53,658 nt of DNA, from contig JANQIT010000356.1 in assembly GCA_028282025.1 (NCBI GenBank), forward strand, positions 1 through 53,658, written 5' to 3'. The translations under genes were made by a program, and so were the position numbers. This document shows, one piece after another, positions 49,852-53,658 of the stretch (the first letter of the stretch is position 1; the number at the start of each line of letters is the position of its first letter). This DNA comes from Hwanghaeella sp. GTDB lineage: Bacteria; Pseudomonadota; Alphaproteobacteria; UBA8366; Aestuariispiraceae. The notes below the pieces were generated by a model that was given only the letters and a program-made list of their open reading frames with translations, was not told the DNA's origin and did not search any database.

Positions 49852-52725
49852 TCACGCGCGCTCGATGCGGCACAGGGTGGCTTTGGTTTCCTGCATATTC
49901 GTAACGGAATCGTAGCCGTACGTTTGCGCCGTGTTTGTGGATTCCCCAAGGACATACGGATCGGCACCCTCGGGATATTTGTAACGACGGTCCTCGCCTT
50001 CGAGATGTCCACCGAAGTGGAACGGCATGAAGGCGACGCCGGACCCGACACGTTCCGTGATCATCGCCATGACCTTGACCTTAGCGCCTTCCGGACCGTG
50101 GACCCAAACCTGATCCTTGTCCCGGATACCCAGATCGTTGGCATCGCGTGGGTTGATCTCGACGAACATGTCCTGCTGCAACTCCGCAAGCCACGGGTTG
50201 GAGCGGGTCTCATCGCCGCCGCCCTCGTATTCGACCAGACGGCCGGAGGTGAGGATGATCGGGTAGTCTTTCGAGAAGTCCTTCTTCTGGATCGACGCGT
50301 ACATCGTCGGCAGACGATACATCACGCGGTCCTCGTAAGTCGGATAATCCTCAACCAGATCGCGGCGCGGCGTGTAGAGCGGCTCGCGGTGCGTCGGCAC
50401 CGGATCCGGGAAGTTCCACACGACGCAACGGGCCTTGGCGTTCCCGAACGGTGCGCAGCCATGCTTGATGGCGACGCGCTGGATGCCGCCCGAAAGGTCG
50501 GTCTTCCAGTTCGTCTTCTCGCCGGCCACGGCGTCGATGGCCGCCCGCTCATCCGCGGTAAGATCGGAATCCCACCCCAGCTTCGTAAGCATGGCCATCG
50601 TGAATTCGGGATAGCCGTCCTTGATCTCGGAACCGACCGAGTAGGACCCTTCGGCGAGCAGATTGTCGCCGTCCCGTTCCACACCGAAACGCGCCCGGAA
50701 AGTCAGGCCGCCTTCGGCCACCGGCTTCGAGGGATCGTACAGGTTCGGCGTGCCGGGATGCCCCATTTCCGCCGTTCCCCAGCACGGCCAGGGCAGACCG
50801 TAATAGTCGCCGTCGGCCGGACCGCCCAGCGCGCGCAGGGTGGTCTTGTCGAAGGTGTGCTGGTTCGCCATGTGAAGCTTCAGCCGTTCCGGCGACTGGC
50901 CGGTATAGCCGATGGTCCACATGCCCTTGTTGATCTCGCGAAGCGTGTCCTCGATGCTCGGCTCGTCGTTTTCCACCGGAATGTTCTTGAACATCTGGTC
51001 GGCGAAACCGAACTTCTTGGCGAACTTGTAGATGATCGTGTGATCCGGCAGCGATTCGAACAGCGGATCGATGACCTTCTCACGCCATTGGAGCGACCGG
51101 TTGGACGCCGTCACGGACCCGTGGGTCTCGAACTGCGTACAGGCCGGCAGCAGGTAAACCCCATCCGTCCGGTCATGCAGAATGGCGCTGACCGTTGGAT
51201 ACGGATCGACCACGACCAACAGGTCCAACTTCTCCATCGCCGTCTTCATTTCTTTCATACGGGTCTGGGAGTTCGGCGCGTGGCCCCAAAGAACCATCGC
51301 GCGCACGTTGTCCGGCTGTTCGAAGTTCGCGTTGTCTTCCAGGACACCGTCGATCCAGCGGGAAACCGGCACGCCCGGCTTCTCCATCAGTTCCTTGGAG
51401 TGGAACTGACCGAGCAGGTAGTCGTAATCGACGTCCCAAACACGAGCCCAGTGCTTCCAGGACCCGGTCTTCAGACCGTAGTAGCCCGGCAGCGTGTGAC
51501 AGAGAACCCCAAGGTCGGTCGCGCCCTGGACGTTGTCGTGGCCGCGGAAAATATTGGTTCCACCGCCGGTGACGCCCATGTTGCCAAGCGCCAACTGCAG
51601 CACGCAGTAGGCCCGCGTGTTGTTGTTGCCGTTGGTGTGCTGGGTTCCGCCCATACACCAAATCACCGTCCCCGGCCGGTTGTTGGCCATGGTCCGCGCG
51701 ACGCGGCGCAACTGCGACCCCGGAACGCCCGTGACGCGCTCAACCTCTTCCGGCGTCCAGCGCTTCACTTCTTCCTTGATCTGATCCATGCCCCAGACGC
51801 GCTGGCGAATGAATTCTTTGTCTTCCCAGCTATTCTCGAAGATGTGCCAGAGAATACCCCAGATCAGGCCGACATCGGTACCCGGACGGAACCGAACGTA
51901 CTCGTCCGCATGCGCGGCGGTACGCGTAAAGCGCGGATCGCAAACGATCAGCGGCGCGTTGTTCTGTTCCTTCGCGCGCAGCACGTGGAGCAGCGACACC
52001 GGATGCGCTTCAGCAGGGTTCCCGCCGATGATGAAAATGGCGCGGGAATTGTGGATGTCGTTGTAGGAGTTGGTCATCGCACCATAGCCCCAGGTGTTCG
52101 CGACACCGGCGACCGTGGTGGAGTGACAGATACGGGCCTGGTGATCACCGTTGTTGGTGCCCCAGAACGCATAGAATTTACGGAACAGATAGGCCTGTTC
52201 GTTGTTGTGCTTGGCCGATCCCAGCCAGTAGACCGAATCCGGTCCGGATTTCTGGCGGATCTCGAGCATCTTGTCGCCGACCTCATCGATCGCCTGCTCC
52301 CAGGAGACCTTGGTCCACTTACCGTCGACCAGCTTGGTCGGATATTTCAGGCGACGCTCGCCATGGCCGTGTTCGCGAACAGCCGCGCCCTTGGCGCAGT
52401 GTGCGCCCAGGTTGAACGGGCTGTCGAAGCCGGGCTCCTGGCCGACCCAAACGCCGTTGTCGACCTCTGCAATCACCGTGCAGCCGACCGAGCAGTGCGT
52501 GCACACGCTCTTCACGTTGGTCATTTGTCTGGCCGCGATCGATTGCGCCTGCGCCTTCCGGGTCACCAGACCCGCGGGCGCCGCCGCAGCAGCGGCCGCC
52601 GCGCCGGCCACCAGACCGGATCGCGTCAAGAACGTACGTCTATCGACGACTTCGCCGCGGGCCTTGCCGCTGGCGATCGACGCCCGGGGGCCGAATGCTA
52701 CCCCGTTTGTCTTTTTGCGAAGCAT
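49852..52725 (-). CDS. Formate dehydrogenase alpha subunit (molybdopterin, Cys-type, Tat-exported)
   Basis: This 957-residue catalytic subunit oxidises formate to CO2. The Tat signal VDRRTFLTRSGLVAGA (Arg29-Arg30) shows periplasmic export. The N-terminal [4Fe-4S] ligands are Cys75, 78, 82 and 110 (VCTHCSVGCTVIAEV, GAHCAKGAAV). The Mo/W ligand is Cys200 in GDHQARICHSTTVAG, where some relatives have selenocysteine, so this enzyme needs no Sec machinery. MGD-binding stretches (IIGGNPAEAHPVSLLH, GGTQHTNGNNNTRAYCVLQL) and the C-terminal domain (ILTSGRLVEYEGGGDETRSN, VEINPRDANDLGI) are complete. AAGGGA lies 9 bases before the ATG. It is preceded by the Tat-target peptide and TorD-like genes. Confidence 0.96.
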   Translation of the reverse strand: MLRKKTNGVAFGPRASIASGKARGEVVDRRTFLTRSGLVAGAAAAAAAAPAGLVTRKAQAQSIAARQMTNVKSVCTHCSVGCTVIAEVDNGVWVGQEPGFDSPFNLGAHCAKGAAVREHGHGERRLKYPTKLVDGKWTKVSWEQAIDEVGDKMLEIRQKSGPDSVYWLGSAKHNNEQAYLFRKFYAFWGTNNGDHQARICHSTTVAGVANTWGYGAMTNSYNDIHNSRAIFIIGGNPAEAHPVSLLHVLRAKEQNNAPLIVCDPRFTRTAAHADEYVRFRPGTDVGLIWGILWHIFENSWEDKEFIRQRVWGMDQIKEEVKRWTPEEVERVTGVPGSQLRRVARTMANNRPGTVIWCMGGTQHTNGNNNTRAYCVLQLALGNMGVTGGGTNIFRGHDNVQGATDLGVLCHTLPGYYGLKTGSWKHWARVWDVDYDYLLGQFHSKELMEKPGVPVSRWIDGVLEDNANFEQPDNVRAMVLWGHAPNSQTRMKEMKTAMEKLDLLVVVDPYPTVSAILHDRTDGVYLLPACTQFETHGSVTASNRSLQWREKVIDPLFESLPDHTIIYKFAKKFGFADQMFKNIPVENDEPSIEDTLREINKGMWTIGYTGQSPERLKLHMANQHTFDKTTLRALGGPADGDYYGLPWPCWGTAEMGHPGTPNLYDPSKPVAEGGLTFRARFGVERDGDNLLAEGSYSVGSEIKDGYPEFTMAMLTKLGWDSDLTADERAAIDAVAGEKTNWKTDLSGGIQRVAIKHGCAPFGNAKARCVVWNFPDPVPTHREPLYTPRRDLVEDYPTYEDRVMYRLPTMYASIQKKDFSKDYPIILTSGRLVEYEGGGDETRSNPWLAELQQDMFVEINPRDANDLGIRDKDQVWVHGPEGAKVKVMAMITERVGSGVAFMPFHFGGHLEGEDRRYKYPEGADPYVLGESTNTAQTYGYDSVTNMQETKATLCRIERA

Positions 52726-52868
52726 ACTGTTTCATCCCTTATTCAGACGGCTGCGGATTGTTGTTTGAAAGGTTTCCCCCGAACCCAATTGCAGCCTCAG
52801 TTAACCAAATTCCGATAAACTCTGCGGCGCCGCGGATGGTGTACATCCGTCAGGCGCGCCGGGAGCCC

Positions 52869-53063
52869 CTAGAACCTGGCCGTCGCGTAGAAAGTCTTTA
52901 CGTGGTCGGACTTGCGATAATGCCCGCCGTCGAGGATTTCCGCCTCTTCTGCATGCGCACCGCCAGCCGCAGCCACGACCGCCCCAAGCCCCACGGCCGC
53001 ACCCTTACCGGCTGCACCGAAGAAACCGCGACGGCTGACTTCGTCTTTAGCTTTGTCTGCCAT
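52869..53063 (-). CDS. Formate dehydrogenase-region Tat-target small protein
   Basis: This 64-residue protein contains a Tat signal, EVSRRGFFGAAGKGAAVGLG AVV, then a short tail GGHYRKSDHVKTFYATARF. This matches the small Tat-target proteins found in formate dehydrogenase regions (TIGR02811). Its role is unknown; it may be an accessory polypeptide of the complex. The ATG has GGAG 8 bases upstream. It lies between the TorD-like chaperone and the alpha subunit, about 140 bases from each or less. Confidence 0.85.
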   Translation of the reverse strand: MADKAKDEVSRRGFFGAAGKGAAVGLGAVVAAAGGAHAEEAEILDGGHYRKSDHVKTFYATARF

Positions 53064-53142
53064 GTTTCAGTCTCCAAAAATGCCGGCCGACTGTCGGCCG
53101 ACGGTTTCGCCATACGGATTGAAAAAGACCCCGCACCCCCGG

Positions 53143-53658
53143 TCAGGCGCGCGCGATCATGGAGAAACCCTCCTCCTCAATCTGCATGAACAACGCACCG
53201 ACCTCACCGATGGTTCGGTAGAGATCGGCCTTCTTCGCCGCCTGAAGGTCGGCGAAAAACTTGCCCGCCCAAGGCTTCAAATGGGCGGAGAAAAACCGTT
53301 CCTGTTCGTAGAGCGTCGCCCCGCCTTGCGCCGTATCGGCCACCAGGTTGGCCATCACGTCGCACAGGGTCGCAATGTGATCTTCCGGCTCGGAAACGCC
53401 CATCGCCCGCTCGAAACCGAGTTCGGCGAGGTCCGCGCGCAAATCCGCAAGCGGTTTTTCATTCAGGAAACCGGTCAAATAGTAGCTGCCGAACGGCAAA
53501 AGCTCGCCACGGCCGACACCAATGAAGAGATCGTGATATTCCTGCCCTACGGTCGGCAGATCGGCGCTGTCGAGCGCGTCGCCGAACGCAGCGAACGCGC
53601 GGCCCAGATCGGTGTCCGATCCGGCGAAAGAAGCGGCTGTCTCATGCAGGTCGGCCCG
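53143..53658 (-). CDS. TorD-like formate dehydrogenase maturation chaperone, C-terminal part
   Basis: The gene enters from the right edge; 171 residues are visible, with the N-terminus outside the window. The frame holds the TorD-family core EYHDLFIGVGRGELLPFGSY YLTG, followed by FLNEKPLADLRADLAELGF and EDHIATLCDVMANLVAD. The C-terminus is EEEGFSMIARA. TorD-like chaperones bind the Tat signal and help insert the molybdenum cofactor into redox enzymes. It is the first visible gene of the operon, just before the Tat-target peptide and alpha subunit. Confidence 0.9.
   Translation of the reverse strand, partial: RADLHETAASFAGSDTDLGRAFAAFGDALDSADLPTVGQEYHDLFIGVGRGELLPFGSYYLTGFLNEKPLADLRADLAELGFERAMGVSEPEDHIATLCDVMANLVADTAQGGATLYEQERFFSAHLKPWAGKFFADLQAAKKADLYRTIGEVGALFMQIEEEGFSMIARA

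Noticed and set aside
52126-52128. Possible selenocysteine in the formate dehydrogenase alpha subunit
   Set aside because: The ligand position (residue 200) reads as a normal Cys codon, and no in-frame TGA is present.
49924-52818. Very long open frame (964 codons) on the plus strand opposite the formate dehydrogenase alpha gene
   Set aside because: It lies wholly antisense to a gene with complete family motifs; such frames arise from codon bias in GC-rich DNA, and its translation shows no domain.
1-53658. CRISPR arrays, tRNA or rRNA genes, prophage or toxin-antitoxin genes
   Set aside because: On reading through both strands I saw no regularly spaced repeats, cloverleaf-like sequences or phage-type genes.

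Overview
The window is GC-rich bacterial DNA, most likely from an alphaproteobacterium of Rhodospirillales type. That assignment is an inference from the DUF2336 protein, the VPLPA-CTERM/exosortase D pair, the formate dehydrogenase operon type and the GC-rich codon use. Nearly all genes lie on the minus strand. The plus strand carries only a GT4 glycosyltransferase (9034-10317), a Wzy-like polymerase/ligase (34028-35368), a GT2 glycosyltransferase (39669-40583) and a 32-residue membrane peptide (45027-45125).

Layout. 1-2.3 kb: the 5' part of an S9 peptidase and a DUF2336 protein. 2.4-7.7 kb: three genes of the exosortase-associated type, namely a secreted TPR-like protein, an ExeA-type ATPase and a PrsT-like TPR lipoprotein. 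7.9-14 kb: glycosyltransferases, including a WecG/TagA enzyme fused to a STAS-like domain. 14.1-20.5 kb: a decoration module of lower GC, with an OafA-SGNH acyltransferase, a MaoC-SDR fusion and a 964-residue serine-acetyltransferase/FkbH/acyl-carrier-protein fusion. 20.5-27.1 kb: a rhamnosyltransferase-like GT2 and the export machinery (CpsD-like kinase, a small membrane protein sharing the kinase N-terminus, Wzz/GumC chain-length protein, outer-membrane beta-barrel, Wza-type export protein). 27.2-28.0 kb: a VPLPA-CTERM surface protein followed by a strong intrinsic terminator. 28.5-33.5 kb: dTDP-L-rhamnose genes rfbA, rfbD, rfbB, rfbC and the priming glycosyl-1-phosphate transferase. 33.5-42 kb: a lower-GC, decaying accessory patch with polymerase, GT4, a severed gene end, an IS481-type element carrying three in-frame TAG codons, a flippase, a GT2 and an FkbM methyltransferase broken by an in-frame TGA. 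42-44.7 kb: galE and the exosortase fused to EpsI (XrtD type). 45-53.7 kb: a formate dehydrogenase operon with TorD-like chaperone, Tat-target peptide, alpha, beta and gamma subunits, a WD40-cytochrome c fusion, a trypsin-like PDZ protease and a small cytochrome c.

How the genes fit together. Together they encode a Wzx/Wzy-type exopolysaccharide pathway: priming on undecaprenyl phosphate, rhamnose and UDP-hexose supply, glycosyltransferases, flippase, polymerase, chain-length control and export. The pathway is coupled to exosortase-dependent surface-protein processing. The most unusual element is the low-GC FkbH/ACP/MaoC-SDR/acyltransferase set, which may build an ACP-bound acyl group, perhaps glyceryl-derived, and place it on the polysaccharide. 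The formate dehydrogenase operon at the right is a separate respiratory unit with an uncommon tail of three periplasmic proteins.
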